Shown: positions 26,742 through 36,461, counted from the first letter of the stretch. The stretch is DNA of 64,000 nucleotides from Clostridium_F caseinilyticum (GCF_046127645.1 NZ_CP175919.1), one strand, 5' to 3'. Notes: generated by a model not told the origin, from the letters alone. A program made the numbers and translations.

Positions 26742-27482
26742 ATGACTAATATAAAATTATATATACAATACGATGGTTCTAAATACAACGGCTGGCAAAA
26801 ACAAAAAGAAAATGATAATACTATCCAAGGGAAAATTGAAAATGTACTTTCCCTTATGACAGGAGAAGATATAAATTTAATAGGTTCTGGTAGAACAGAT
26901 GCAGGAGTACACGCAAATATGCAAGTGGCTAATTTTCATACAAATTTTCAATGTTCTACAGATGACATACTAAACTATTGTTATGAATATTTACCTAAAG
27001 ACATTGTAGTTTATGATGCCTTTCATGTGAATGAAAGATTTCACTCTAGGTTAAATGTTAAAAAGAAAAAGTATACCTATAAGATTTGTAATAAAAAATT
27101 TCATGATGTATTTTCTAGAAAATACTCTTATCATGTACCAGAAACTTTAAACATAGAAGCTATAAAAGAAGCTACTACTTATTTAGTTGGAAGGCATGAT
27201 TTTGCTTCTTTTACTGCAGCAAGATCAAAAAAGAAATCAACTGTAAGAACTCTTTATAGTATAGATATTATAGAAAAGGATAGCTATGTAGATATAGTAT
27301 ATTTAGGCAGTGGATTCTTACATAAAATGATAAGAATATTAACTGGTACTCTTATAGAAGTAGGTCTAAATAACTTAAATCCTCTAGATGTAAAAGCTAT
27401 ACTAGAAGCAGAGGATAGAAGAAAATCAGGTCCTACTGCTCCAAGTCAGGGATTGTTTATGACTAGTGTAGATTATGAATAA
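26742..27482 (+). CDS. truA: tRNA pseudouridine(38-40) synthase
   Basis: 246 residues, standard TruA length. The motif GSGRTDAGVHANMQVANF contains the catalytic Asp; IQYDGSKYNGWQKQ and the C-terminal FLHKMIRILTGTLIEVG are also conserved. It converts U38-40 in the tRNA anticodon arm to pseudouridine. AGAGGAG precedes the ATG. A large hairpin follows the stop codon. Confidence 0.97.
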   Translation: MTNIKLYIQYDGSKYNGWQKQKENDNTIQGKIENVLSLMTGEDINLIGSGRTDAGVHANMQVANFHTNFQCSTDDILNYCYEYLPKDIVVYDAFHVNERFHSRLNVKKKKYTYKICNKKFHDVFSRKYSYHVPETLNIEAIKEATTYLVGRHDFASFTAARSKKKSTVRTLYSIDIIEKDSYVDIVYLGSGFLHKMIRILTGTLIEVGLNNLNPLDVKAILEAEDRRKSGPTAPSQGLFMTSVDYE

Positions 27483-27503
27483 TTAATACTTATTTAGATT
27501 ACA

Positions 27504-27614
27504 TTAAAATAGATTTAATTTTAATATGTTAAAGATAAAAGTATATTCTTAAAAAATATCTATTATATATATTTTTTATCTTTACTAATTAAAATTAAAT
27601 CTATTTTTTACTTT
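27504..27614 (+). terminator. Long hairpin terminator after truA
   Basis: TAGATTTAATTTTAAT...AAAGATAAAA pairs with TTTATCTTT...ATTAAAATTAAATCTA. The outer stem is about 20 bp and AT-only apart from one G-C pair per arm, with T6 immediately after. It is unusually long for a terminator. Confidence 0.65.
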
Positions 27615-27714
27615 TTTACATTCTTTATATAAAGTCCATTTTCTTATTATATTTTTTTATATACTTTAATATATAAAATCTATTTTTAAACTATATATTC
27701 TTTATATATATTTT

Positions 27715-27784
27715 TTATCCGATGACTAACCGATCTAGCACCTTCTTCAAAATAGAAATAAAAGGCATTTATGTCTATGGATAA
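27715..27784 (+). repeat. Structured repeat R2, copy B (internally deleted, 70 bp)
   Basis: It begins TTATCCGATGACTAACCG and ends TATGGATAA like the 127-bp copies at 22598 and 37507, but the centre is deleted. The tail TTTCTAAGCTTTAGTAGAA with TTCTAC (to about 27830) forms the same type of 3' hairpin as beside copy A. It lies after the truA terminator in truA orientation. The rest of 27615-27895 is AT-rich with no gene. Confidence 0.7.
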
Positions 27785-27895
27785 TTATTTCTAAGCTTTA
27801 GTAGAAATAAAAATTCTACCTAAAAGTAAGAAATATATTTTTATCTTTTAATGTACATAATCTACTATTTTAGTTATAAACCGATTGTTATTAGA

Positions 27896-28123
27896 TTAAT
27901 CAACTATTTCCTTTATTACAATTTGCTGAAGAGGCACTCCAGCCATGCTTATAGTTCTTTCTAAAGCTGAATATTTTTTACCATCAATTAATAAAGTATA
28001 ATTATTAATCACTTCACATTTTCTCCCTTTATTATTTAAATATTCACAGGCTGCATTTATTAAATCCTTCTGATTAAAATATCTATCATCTAGTTCTATT
28101 ACAAATCTTTTTTTAGAGAACAT
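27896..28123 (-). CDS. Small conserved-looking hypothetical protein
   Basis: 75 residues, soluble, mixed alpha/beta by eye (RFVIELDDRYFNQKDLINAA, then CEVINNYTLLIDGKKYSAL and a C-terminal PLQQIVIKEIVD). A GGGGGGA SD precedes the ATG at good spacing and codon use matches the neighbours, so it is probably a real gene. I do not recognise a family. It is downstream of the HIT gene on the same strand, 33 nt away, and may be co-transcribed with it. Confidence 0.7.
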   Translation of the reverse strand: MFSKKRFVIELDDRYFNQKDLINAACEYLNNKGRKCEVINNYTLLIDGKKYSALERTISMAGVPLQQIVIKEIVD

Positions 28124-28156
28124 ATTAATCCCCCCTTTTATAATACAAATTATTTT

Positions 28157-28534
28157 TTAACCATCAAATTCTACTAATGGAATTTTAAAATGTCTTATTC
28201 CACCTCTAGGATTTTCCACATCCCCTCTATATCTTGGAATCAAATGAATATGAAGATGCATTATGGTCTGTCCAGCATCATATCCTATATTTACCCCCAC
28301 ATTATATCCTGTAGGCTCATACTGTATATCTAACATTTCCTTTACTTCGTGCATAAGAGAATATATACCTTTTAACTCTTCTTCTGTAGCTTCAAAGAAA
28401 CTCTCAAAATGCCTTTTAGGAATTATTAATGTATGTCCCTCATTTACTGGAAATTTATCTAAAATGGCAAAAGCCACTCTATTCTCTGCCATTATTTCTG
28501 TAGGATTATAACTACAAAATACACACTTATTCAT
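28157..28534 (-). CDS. HIT family nucleotide-binding protein
   Basis: 125 residues. The histidine triad is in IMHLHIHLIPRY, and the N-terminal CVFCSYNPTEIMAENRVAFA and IPKRHFESFFEATEEE are typical of the Hint/Fhit superfamily. Members hydrolyse adenosine phosphoramidates or dinucleoside polyphosphates; the substrate here is unknown. The ATG at 28534 follows AAAGGAG (28546-28540). A copy of repeat R1 lies directly upstream. Confidence 0.92.
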   Translation of the reverse strand: MNKCVFCSYNPTEIMAENRVAFAILDKFPVNEGHTLIIPKRHFESFFEATEEELKGIYSLMHEVKEMLDIQYEPTGYNVGVNIGYDAGQTIMHLHIHLIPRYRGDVENPRGGIRHFKIPLVEFDG

Positions 28535-28552
28535 ATATTAGTCTCCTTTACT

Positions 28553-28655
28553 AAGTGAGAAAATTGCATAATTTATTTTTAAATATAAATATCAATATTA
28601 AACACAATATGTTGTATAAGCATTAGGAATCTTTTAATTATGCAATTTGCTCAAG
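28553..28655. repeat. Dispersed palindromic repeat R1, copy 4
   Basis: About 103 bp, from AGTGAGAAAATTGCATAATT to AATTATGCAATTTGCTCA with internal AACACAATATGTTGTAT. The ends are nearly perfect inverted repeats. It lies between the HIT gene and its likely promoter region. Confidence 0.82.
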
Positions 28656-28827
28656 TATAAATTAGTTTATAATTTAATTTTAAAAATTTTATATCTAATT
28701 CTACTTTTTAAATTTTATTATATTTAATATTATACCACTATAAATATAAAATTTTTATATTATACTATTTGTTGCTAATACTTGTTATTGCTAACACTGG
28801 TTTTTAAAGTCCATATTATAAAAGGAA

Positions 28828-28866
28828 AAATTCTAAGTTAGATTTTTTCCTTACTTAGAATTTTAC
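28828..28866. terminator. Hairpin downstream of the EamA remnant
   Basis: AAAATTCTAAGT and ACTTAGAATTTT form a 12-bp stem. On the minus strand it follows the transporter fragment at 28968-29237 and ends in TTTTTCC, so it may be that gene's old terminator. Bases 28656-28827 show nothing else. Confidence 0.5.
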
Positions 28867-28967
28867 TAATATAATATTGTTTTTATACCCGTTGTACTTA
28901 AATATATAGCCTTACAAATTTATATTACAAAGAGTGGATATACACTTTATGATATAAATTTATAATT

Positions 28968-29237
28968 TCATGAAAAGCTATATAATTTAATTTGTACATT
29001 TATCATTTTTTTATCTTTCACATAGACTATTATAGCCATAATAATAATTATTAGACCTCCTAGTATACTTAAATAATCTGGCACTTCCATCCATATAAAG
29101 AAACCAATTATAGAAGAAAAGACTATATTAGTATAATTGTATATAGCTACTTCTGATGCTGGTGCATATTTATATGCATAAGTTAATGAATATTGTGCAA
29201 TTGCAGCAAAAATTCCTGTTAATATTAAACTAAATTT
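28968..29237 (-). pseudogene. EamA/DMT-family transporter remnant (C-terminal part)
   Basis: An open frame of 89 codons without a start encodes the last third of an EamA drug/metabolite exporter: ILTGIFAAIAQYSLTYAYKY, then APASEVAIYNYTNIVFSSII, IGFFIWMEVPDYLSILGGLI and IIIIMAIIVYVKDKK, which is the classic fifth/last repeat of the family. An in-frame stop precedes it at the 5' side, and no further family sequence is visible upstream. Full members have about 290 residues, so roughly two thirds are lost. Low-GC composition matches the neighbourhood, so decay in place is likely. Confidence 0.78.
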
Positions 29238-29666
29238 TTATTAATTATATTTATTTAACTTATAAAAATTCGAAAGATATAATACATTACTTTTTATTTA
29301 TAACATATATTTATTGCTTAATGTAAATTGAGTGAATTTGAAATCATTTCATTAAATTTAATAATTATTTTATATAAGTTATATATTGTAATTTAATATA
29401 ATAAATAATAAACTTAGCTAATTTCCTGAAATAATAATCTTATTTCAACAAATGAAGAAATGCTTGCATTATAATGGTTATTTGAATAATTAACGTCTTT
29501 GAATAATTTACCATTTTAAACTATACTGTTATTAAAATCAATTTTAAATTGATTCATTCTTATATGCCATAGTTATATTTAATATGAATTTAATCAAATA
29601 CATTTTGTATAAATTCACTTAAATGTTAACTTATATATTTAAATTTTGAGGAGGTTATTTTTTATT
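29238..29666. other. Gene-free AT-rich region upstream of gadB
   Basis: About 430 bp, no credible gene. It presumably contains the gadB promoter. The inverted pair TTCCTGAAATAATAATC/TTATTTCA near 29420 is weak. Nothing else is recognised. Confidence 0.35.
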
Positions 29667-31070
29667 ATGCTTTATTCTTCGAAAAACAAAGAAAGTGATG
29701 ATTCTTATGCTACCCCCATCTTTGGTATAACTAAAGACAACTATTCAATTCCTAAGTATAAAATTAATAAAAATTCTATTGCTCCTGATATAGCTTATAG
29801 AATGATTAAAGATGAACTTATGAATGAAGGCAACGCTCGTTTAAACTTAGCTACTTTTTGTCAAACCTATATGGAAGATAAAGCTACTAAGATTATGGCA
29901 GAAACTCTGCAAAAAAACGCTATTGATAAATCAGAATATCCTCAAACTACAGAAATGGAAAATCGTTGCGTTAATATAATTTCAGATCTTTGGAACGTGC
30001 CAAAGGATATGGAATTTTTAGGCACTTCTACTGTAGGTTCTTCTGAAGCTTGTATGTTAGGCGGTATGTCTATGAAATTCCGTTGGCGAGATCAAGCTAA
30101 AAAAGCTGGTATTGATATTAATAAGAAAAAGCCTAATTTAGTAATATCTTCTGGATATCAAGTATGTTGGGAAAAATTCTGTGTATATTGGGATATTGAA
30201 ATGCGTACTATTCCTATGGATGAAGATAATCTGAGTTTAAATGTAGACAAAGTTTTTGATTATGTAGATGAATATACTATAGGAATTATAGGTATTTTAG
30301 GTATAACTTATACGGGTAAATTTGATGACATTAAAGCATTAGATGATGCCCTTGAAAAATATAATAATGACCATGATATAAAGGTATATATACATGTAGA
30401 TGCTGCTTCTGGTGGTCTTTTTACTCCTTTTATCAATCCAGAAATTTTATGGGATTTTCGTTTAAAAAATGTGGTTTCTATAAATGCCTCTGGTCATAAA
30501 TATGGATTAGTTTATCCAGGAATAGGATGGATACTTTGGAAAGATCAAAAATATCTTCCTAAGGAATTAATATTTGAAGTAAGTTATTTAGGAGGTACAA
30601 TGCCAACTCTAGCCATTAATTTTTCTAGATCTGGAAGCCAAATTATAGGACAATATTACAACTTTTTACGATTTGGTTTTGAAGGATATAAAAAAATTCA
30701 TGAACGCACAAAAGACGTGGCTATGTATATTTCAAAAGAACTTCACAACATGGGATTATTTGAAATATATAATGATGGCAGTAATCTTCCTATAGTATGC
30801 TATAGATTGAAAGAAAAATCCAATATAAAGTGGAATCTTTATGATTTAGCAGATAGATTAGCTATGAAAGGCTGGCAAATACCTGCATATCCATTGCCTG
30901 AAAATCTTAATCATATAATAATACAAAGAATAGTTTGCCGTTCGGACTTAGGATATAATTTAGCAGAATTATTAATAAAAGATTTTAAAACAGCAATAAA
31001 TGATTTAAATAACGCCCATATATTATTTCATGAAGAAGAAAATCAAGGTAGATATGGCTTTACTCACTAG
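29667..31070 (+). CDS. gadB: Glutamate decarboxylase
   Basis: 467 residues from the ATG at 29667 after GAGGAGG; this equals the E. coli GadB length. It is a PLP group II decarboxylase: the internal aldimine lysine is in SINASGHKYGLVYPGIGW, the cofactor site in YIHVDAASGG, and GTSTVGSSEACMLGGMSMK is a family signature. It converts glutamate to GABA with proton consumption, giving acid resistance. No glutamate/GABA antiporter gene is adjacent. Some arginine codons (CGT/CGC/CGA) are more frequent than in the neighbours, a mild hint of transfer. Confidence 0.97.
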   Translation: MLYSSKNKESDDSYATPIFGITKDNYSIPKYKINKNSIAPDIAYRMIKDELMNEGNARLNLATFCQTYMEDKATKIMAETLQKNAIDKSEYPQTTEMENRCVNIISDLWNVPKDMEFLGTSTVGSSEACMLGGMSMKFRWRDQAKKAGIDINKKKPNLVISSGYQVCWEKFCVYWDIEMRTIPMDEDNLSLNVDKVFDYVDEYTIGIIGILGITYTGKFDDIKALDDALEKYNNDHDIKVYIHVDAASGGLFTPFINPEILWDFRLKNVVSINASGHKYGLVYPGIGWILWKDQKYLPKELIFEVSYLGGTMPTLAINFSRSGSQIIGQYYNFLRFGFEGYKKIHERTKDVAMYISKELHNMGLFEIYNDGSNLPIVCYRLKEKSNIKWNLYDLADRLAMKGWQIPAYPLPENLNHIIIQRIVCRSDLGYNLAELLIKDFKTAINDLNNAHILFHEEENQGRYGFTH

Positions 31071-31229
31071 GGTAAAATTTTTATAATAAATAAAATACCC
31101 ACAATAAATCAATTATAGTTTTTAGTTAAATCAATTTAAAAGTTTAAGTTCATATTTACATTATAAAAAAAGATTATTCAAGAAAAATAGACTTGTTAAA
31201 GTATAAAAAGGTTATTAAAGAATAAATAT

Positions 31230-31254
31230 CCACCAGCTTAGCTGGTGGTTTTTT
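31230..31254 (+). terminator. Rho-independent terminator 160 nt after gadB
   Basis: CCACCAGCTTAGCTGGTGG is a perfect stem with a tight loop, followed by T6. It is the best-formed terminator in the window. Confidence 0.88.
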
Positions 31255-31340
31255 ATAGGCCATATAAGGGCATTTTACCAGCATTGTGTCTTCCGCAATC
31301 TAATTGTTGCTTCCCCCCTTAAAAGGGCTTTTATACTTAT
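31255..31340. other. GC-richer non-coding segment, unrecognised
   Basis: Includes GGCCATATAAGGGCATTTTACC and a CCCCCCTTAAAAGGGC region. Its composition differs from the surrounding AT-rich spacer. On the minus strand short reading frames exist but none has a start with an SD. It may be a relic of an insertion sequence end, which I cannot verify. Confidence 0.3.
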
Positions 31341-31409
31341 TAATACTTATTTGGTCGGCAATCATATCTTCTTTTTGTTGATTTTTTATAATTATTCTAA
31401 ATAAAGAAG

Positions 31410-31448
31410 TATCCGGTGGATAGAATAAATATATTATCCATCGGATAA
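31410..31448. repeat. Possible R2-like vestige
   Basis: TATCCGGTGGATA (31410-31422) and TTATCCATCGGATAA (31434-31448) are two short palindromes built from the same TTATCC/GGATAA ends that bound R2. It could be the two termini left after deletion of the centre, or chance. The rest of 31341-31553 shows nothing. Confidence 0.4.
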
Positions 31449-31553
31449 AAGGTTCTGTTTATGAGATAAGTGGTTTAGTTTATGAAATGCTTTTTTTTAT
31501 TCACTTATTAAAATTATACTTGTATGGAACAAATTTTTTTTTATTTTTTATTA

Positions 31554-31895
31554 CTAAGATTTATGCATTACTAATTTTTTAATTTTAATTCCTAAATCCT
31601 CCATATCTTCTCTTAATATTTTCCAACATTCTCTGGTGTTTAGATTTTTTGAAGAATCTTTTTTTACATAAACCCTTACAATTTGCTCAGGATTATTATC
31701 CCACTTATAGCAATAGAGTATCACATCTCCTACCTTTGATTCTAATTGATCTTGTAATATACCGGGAGAATTTTTAACAGTAAATACAAAAACTTCATAG
31801 TCTTTATATTTTTCCTTTGATAGAGTTGACTTCTCTCTTACTCTTAAGTCTTCTGTATCCTCAATACAAATCTCTTGGGATAAATTTGCATACAT
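31554..31895 (-). CDS. Hypothetical soluble protein
   Basis: 113 residues, no signal or membrane segment. It has a beta-rich centre (YKDYEVFVFTVKNSPGILQD, then VGDVILYCYKWDNNPEQIVR) and a helical end (ECWKILREDMEDLGIKIKKL). AAGGAGGG lies at good distance before the ATG, so translation is likely. I do not recognise a family. It stands alone between gadB and the chemotaxis receptor. Confidence 0.65.
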   Translation of the reverse strand: MYANLSQEICIEDTEDLRVREKSTLSKEKYKDYEVFVFTVKNSPGILQDQLESKVGDVILYCYKWDNNPEQIVRVYVKKDSSKNLNTRECWKILREDMEDLGIKIKKLVMHKS

Positions 31896-32149
31896 AAAAA
31901 AGCCCTCCTTAAATATACTAGTATTTTTATTTATTTTTAGAATTTACATTAGGTAGGTAAATTTTATAACTTATTCATTATTTATATTATAATACAAAAA
32001 CTACATTTTTACTTCAAATTTTAAAAAAATTAAGAATTTTCACCCTAATAATATAATTAATCTCCTATTTGCAACTAATTTATATTTCATTATTAACATT
32101 TGTTATCTATGATTATATATATTACCTATATAAATCAATAACTTTAAAA

Positions 32150-32206
32150 TAAAAAAATTTAGCTCATAGGAGGTTTATAATAAAAACTAACTCCCTATGA
32201 GCTTTT
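32150..32206 (-). terminator. Terminator after the chemotaxis receptor gene
   Basis: On the minus strand AGCTCATAGGGAG and CTCCTATGAGCT form a long stem with an AT-rich loop, followed by AAATTTTTTT. It starts 11 nt after the stop of the gene at 32217. The upstream spacer 31896-32149 holds no gene. Confidence 0.78.
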
Positions 32207-32216
32207 AATATAATTT

Positions 32217-33926
32217 TTAAATTTTAAACTTAGAAACTTCTTTTTTTAGATTATTAGCACTTTCTTCTGATTTTAAAGCTTCCTGAAGTACATCATTTGA
32301 CTTATTACTTACTTCTAATACCCCACATGCAATATCTGTAGTACCTCCAGCACCTTCACTAGCAGCTTGTGTTACACTCTCTATAGTTTTAACTACATCC
32401 TGTAATGATGCTAAAAGTTCCTCGGAAGTTGAACTAAAATCTGTTACAAGAGTATCAACAAATCTAGCATCTTCGCTATACTCATCTGCTACACTTAGCA
32501 TAGTTTTATAATCATTCCTTACATCTTTAGACATAAAAGTTAATAGATTATTTGAACTATCAGAAAGATTTTTAACCGACTCGATTACTTTAACTGTTAT
32601 ATTTTGTATTTCAGTTACGGTATCCTTTGATTGCTCTGCAAGCTTTCTTATTTCATCAGCTACAACTGAAAAGCCCTTTCCTGCTTCTCCTGCTCTTGCA
32701 GCTTCAATAGCTGCATTTAATGCAAGAAGGCTTGTTTGTGATGTTATTTCCATTATAGATTCTGAAAGCACATTTATCTTCTCTACAACTTTTGAAGATT
32801 CTATAGCTCTTTCAAGCTCTTCTTTTGTTTTTATAAATATTTCATTACTTTTTTTCTGAGAAGCTTGTACATTTACTTTTGTATTTTCTGCTCTTTTGTT
32901 TATTTCACTTGCTTGATTAGCACCTTCCTGGGATTTTTCTGCAATAGACTTAACAGCTCTTTCTATATCTTGGGAAGTTGCTGACATTTCCTCTGCTGAA
33001 GCTGCTGTTTCTTGCATATTAGCAGAAAGTTCTTCTGTAGTTGCAGAAACCTCATCTATATCATTATTTAAGTTTGTAACATTAGTTTTTATACTATCTA
33101 CAACTACTCCAATAGTATCTGTATTTTCATTAACAGTTTTAATAATATCTTTTATGTTTTGCATGAACTTATTTAAACTTTTAGCAAGATCATTTATTTC
33201 ATCTTTAGAATTAACTTTTATTTCTTGAGTTAAATCTCCACCTCTTTCAGATAGTTCATCCAATTCTTTCTTTAAAACACTTAAAGACTTTCTTATACCG
33301 TTAACAATAAACAGTCCTAAAACTGCACCTATAATAGACAATAATAACATTAAAGTTAAGTTTATTTTCATCGCAATATCGAAAAGCTTGTCCCCGTTTA
33401 AACTAGCCTCTTCTGTTTTTTCTTTATTAAATTGAGATAGCTTTAATAAAGAAGAACATACAGTATCAAAAGATTGTTTAGACTCCCCTCTCATTATGTT
33501 TATTGCTTGCTCTTTCTTTAATTGTGTACTTAGGGTAATAACATTTTTATTTAATTGTGAATATTTATCCCATTCTTTTTCTATAGAACTAAATAATTCT
33601 TCATCCTCTTTTAATTTTATTCCCTTTTTATATAATGATAGATATTTTTCTATTTCTTTAGATTTTTCTTCTATTTCCTTTTCTTTTTCTTTCATCATAT
33701 CCATATTTGTAGAAATAATATGATCATTTTCTAGTACTCTAAAATCTGAAATCATTGTATTAAGTTCTTCTGAATATATTATGGCAGGCACCCACTGTTT
33801 AGAGATCTCAGTAGATTTATTGTTTACATTGCCTAAGCTTTTTATTGAGTATACTCCCATAAATAGAATTGCACCTACTAATATAGTTACAAGAAAAATC
33901 AGTTTACTTTTTATAGTTTTTAACAA
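32217..33926 (-). CDS. Methyl-accepting chemotaxis protein
   Basis: 569 residues: TM1 at about 8-28, an extracellular four-helix-bundle-like sensor (30-185, rich in Lys/Glu), TM2 at about 188-212, a HAMP domain (about 212-265, with RGGDLTQEIKVNSKDEINDL) and a cytoplasmic coiled coil with the conserved tip TSLLALNAAIEAARAGEAGK. Glu/Gln methylation heptads flank the tip. It signals to CheA/CheW, which are not in this window. The ligand cannot be inferred. It is monocistronic, with its own terminator. Confidence 0.96.
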   Translation of the reverse strand: MLKTIKSKLIFLVTILVGAILFMGVYSIKSLGNVNNKSTEISKQWVPAIIYSEELNTMISDFRVLENDHIISTNMDMMKEKEKEIEEKSKEIEKYLSLYKKGIKLKEDEELFSSIEKEWDKYSQLNKNVITLSTQLKKEQAINIMRGESKQSFDTVCSSLLKLSQFNKEKTEEASLNGDKLFDIAMKINLTLMLLLSIIGAVLGLFIVNGIRKSLSVLKKELDELSERGGDLTQEIKVNSKDEINDLAKSLNKFMQNIKDIIKTVNENTDTIGVVVDSIKTNVTNLNNDIDEVSATTEELSANMQETAASAEEMSATSQDIERAVKSIAEKSQEGANQASEINKRAENTKVNVQASQKKSNEIFIKTKEELERAIESSKVVEKINVLSESIMEITSQTSLLALNAAIEAARAGEAGKGFSVVADEIRKLAEQSKDTVTEIQNITVKVIESVKNLSDSSNNLLTFMSKDVRNDYKTMLSVADEYSEDARFVDTLVTDFSSTSEELLASLQDVVKTIESVTQAASEGAGGTTDIACGVLEVSNKSNDVLQEALKSEESANNLKKEVSKFKI

Positions 33927-34739
33927 TTTTGTTTCCTCCTTACTGCTGTTTTTTATGATTTATTCTATGGCTGTCTTTATGCTCCTATATACTTTAAGAA
34001 CATAACTTTTAAATACATATAATCCATATAATTAAAGGTATTTTTACTAATAAGCTTTACCTGAATCTAAAAATATTATAATTTTTAAAATTAACAATAA
34101 TGCAATTAATATGTAATACAATTATATGTAATTAAACTATTAATATCAATACTTTGTAAAAAAAACTATAATAAAGTAGTTTATTGTAAAATATAATAAA
34201 AATAATTTCAATATTTTAAATAAACAATTAATTTTTTTATAAAAACCTTTTCTAGTTTTATAACTTTATTTTTACTAGAAAGAATAACGTAATAAAAAGC
34301 ATTATATATTTATTTGAATTTGTCACATTTATAAGATATATCTCTTATATAAACTATTGCAATACACTCAATTCTTCTTACTTTATTTTATGCTTTTAAA
34401 TATATTGTAAGAATTGTACACATCATAAATATATTATTAAGTATAGCGTTGGTTTGTATTTATAATAAAATTATAGCCTTATATCTACAGAACAAAAATT
34501 CATTCCTTATTAAATAGATATATTTAATTGCAAACATTAAAATCAAATTAATATGAGACTTGAGAAAGAATTTAATAATACTAATTTTATATTATACAAT
34601 GATGATTATCTTTATATTAGAGGATATGTTAATATGAAAAACACAAATAGGAATTGATGATTTAAAAGGAATATTAATTAAAATAAAATTAAAAACTATA
34701 AAAAACTATAAAAAACAAAGCAGAGAATTAAAAATAATA
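33927..34739. other. Long gene-free AT-rich spacer
   Basis: More than 800 bp between the receptor gene and the clostripain terminator. No gene with an SD, no repeat of the three families, and only short imperfect palindromes (such as AAGATATATCTCTT near 34335). A 35-codon frame at 34553-34657 has no SD and is not called. Confidence 0.4.
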
Positions 34740-34800
34740 TAATTAAATAACTGCCTAAAAATAGATAATATAATTTCTACTGTTAGGCAGTTAATTTTTA
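34740..34800 (-). terminator. Terminator after the clostripain gene
   Basis: AACTGCCTAA and TTAGGCAGTT form a 10-bp stem with a loop of about 24 nt, and a T-rich stretch follows on the minus strand. It lies about 35 nt after the clostripain stop. Confidence 0.72.
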
Positions 34801-34826
34801 ATTAGAGTTTAATTTAAAAATCCTTT

Positions 34827-36401
34827 TTACCATTGATAATGATTAACTCCACCATCTGCTCCATTAGTTTTATCAAACCAAGAATCTAAAAGCTCAAACC
34901 AATTTCCAACTTTATTTACTCTTGGATCTTGTCCATCTTGGCACCAAGTTAATTTCCCATAAGGAGGTAATCCATTTTGAACTGTATCTATTGAATTATA
35001 CCAACTTTGAATAGTCCAATGGGGAATTGAATTATAATAAGTTGAATATTTTTTATCTCCATCTGGTAGGAATATACTTAATCCATTTTTACCTTCTTTA
35101 AATTCTTTGCTAGGGCCACCAAAAGAATAAAGTACCATTTCATCTATTTTATCCATGCAGATTGAAGCTAATGTTTTAGTTTCATTACTAAAATTATTAC
35201 CTTTATTTATTTTTTCGCATAAATCATATATATCAAAATAAGGATATTCAATCCACTCTTGTTCATTATATTCATCAAAATAGTGTATTAAATTTGTATT
35301 GTTTCTACTTCCTCTTAATTTTTCAATTTCGTCTTTTTTATTTTCATTGCTTAAATTAACAGCTAAATCGTCTATTGATCTTTTTACATCCTCTACTTTA
35401 GTAGCATCATAAAAGCTCAAATGTTGATCATAGCTTCCTTTAGCATGAGTGGAATCCCTTTGTTCTTCTACAAATAATGCTCCTAATTGTTCATTGGTAA
35501 CAGTTGCAGGATCAAAGTTTTTTTCTTTACCACCTAAAGTTAAATCATCTTCATTACTAGTTCCTCCACCAGATTTCAATCTACTTAAAATATTATCATA
35601 TTGGAATCCTGGTCCCCAAACTACAGGACTTGAAGCAACTATACCATCAGCTGAAAATCCTCCATTACCTGGTCTGAATTGGTATGCAACTTCTGCTGTT
35701 CCCATTAAGCATGCATCAAAGGCAAGTAGATCAACAGATTGCTCCTGTGTTAAAGTATCTGAAATTTCTCCCATATAAAGACAATCTGGACTATTTCCAT
35801 CATAATGGCTATCATCCCAACAAATTGCTCTATTTATATCTTGATTATTTTTAAGTTTTTCTTTTGCTCCACCACCATGGTTAGCCATTATTAAAACATA
35901 TTTATCAGCTTTATAATTAGCTTTACAATAATTAATGAATTTTTTAAGAGTATTTGCATCTCCCATATTTGCTTCATAATTACTATTAACAGTTATTTCA
36001 GGAAATTCCTTTCCACCATCTAATCTTTTTGTTGTATTATGCTCGATTTTATATAAACGAGCATCTTCAAAATCTTCTCCAAAAACTGTTTTGTCACTAG
36101 TGTATCTTGAAGATCTGTCTATAAGTGTAACTAAATTTAGATTAGGATTGTTAACATATCCTTTTTTCATTTCTTCAATATCACTTAATAAAGAGGATTC
36201 TAAATTATTATCAGCATCGCAATAATACATAATTGTTACTTTTTGATTGTTATTTTCCGCTTTTTGTATTTCCTGCCTAACATTATTTAGATTAGTTTTA
36301 TTAGAATTATTTACTGAATCAGCATATACAGGTTTAAAACTAAAAAGAGAAGCAGCCACCAAAGTAGAAGTTAGAAGAATAGATAACTTGTGTTTTAACA
36401 T
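34827..36401 (-). CDS. cloSI: Alpha-clostripain (secreted C11 cysteine protease)
   Basis: 524 residues from the ATG at 36401, spaced about 9 nt from GGGGGT; an ATG at 36410 touches that SD. The signal peptide is MLKHKLSILLTSTLVAASLF followed by SFKPVYA. C11 catalytic residues are His175 (VLIMANHGGG) and Cys231 (LLAFDACLMGTAEVAY), close to the positions known for clostripain. It is a calcium-dependent Arg-specific endopeptidase that matures by autoprocessing into two chains. In proteolytic clostridia it is secreted for peptide nutrition and may process other exoproteins. The symbol is the one used in Clostridium histolyticum. Confidence 0.93.
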   Translation of the reverse strand: MLKHKLSILLTSTLVAASLFSFKPVYADSVNNSNKTNLNNVRQEIQKAENNNQKVTIMYYCDADNNLESSLLSDIEEMKKGYVNNPNLNLVTLIDRSSRYTSDKTVFGEDFEDARLYKIEHNTTKRLDGGKEFPEITVNSNYEANMGDANTLKKFINYCKANYKADKYVLIMANHGGGAKEKLKNNQDINRAICWDDSHYDGNSPDCLYMGEISDTLTQEQSVDLLAFDACLMGTAEVAYQFRPGNGGFSADGIVASSPVVWGPGFQYDNILSRLKSGGGTSNEDDLTLGGKEKNFDPATVTNEQLGALFVEEQRDSTHAKGSYDQHLSFYDATKVEDVKRSIDDLAVNLSNENKKDEIEKLRGSRNNTNLIHYFDEYNEQEWIEYPYFDIYDLCEKINKGNNFSNETKTLASICMDKIDEMVLYSFGGPSKEFKEGKNGLSIFLPDGDKKYSTYYNSIPHWTIQSWYNSIDTVQNGLPPYGKLTWCQDGQDPRVNKVGNWFELLDSWFDKTNGADGGVNHYQW

Positions 36402-36461
36402 AATATACATACCCCCAAATTTTATATTTTTTATTTAGAATTATAATGTATTTAATATTAA

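Noticed and set aside
34553..34657. 35-codon plus-strand frame starting MRLEKEFNNTNF
   Set aside because: No SD before the ATG and no recognisable family. Could be chance in AT-rich spacer.
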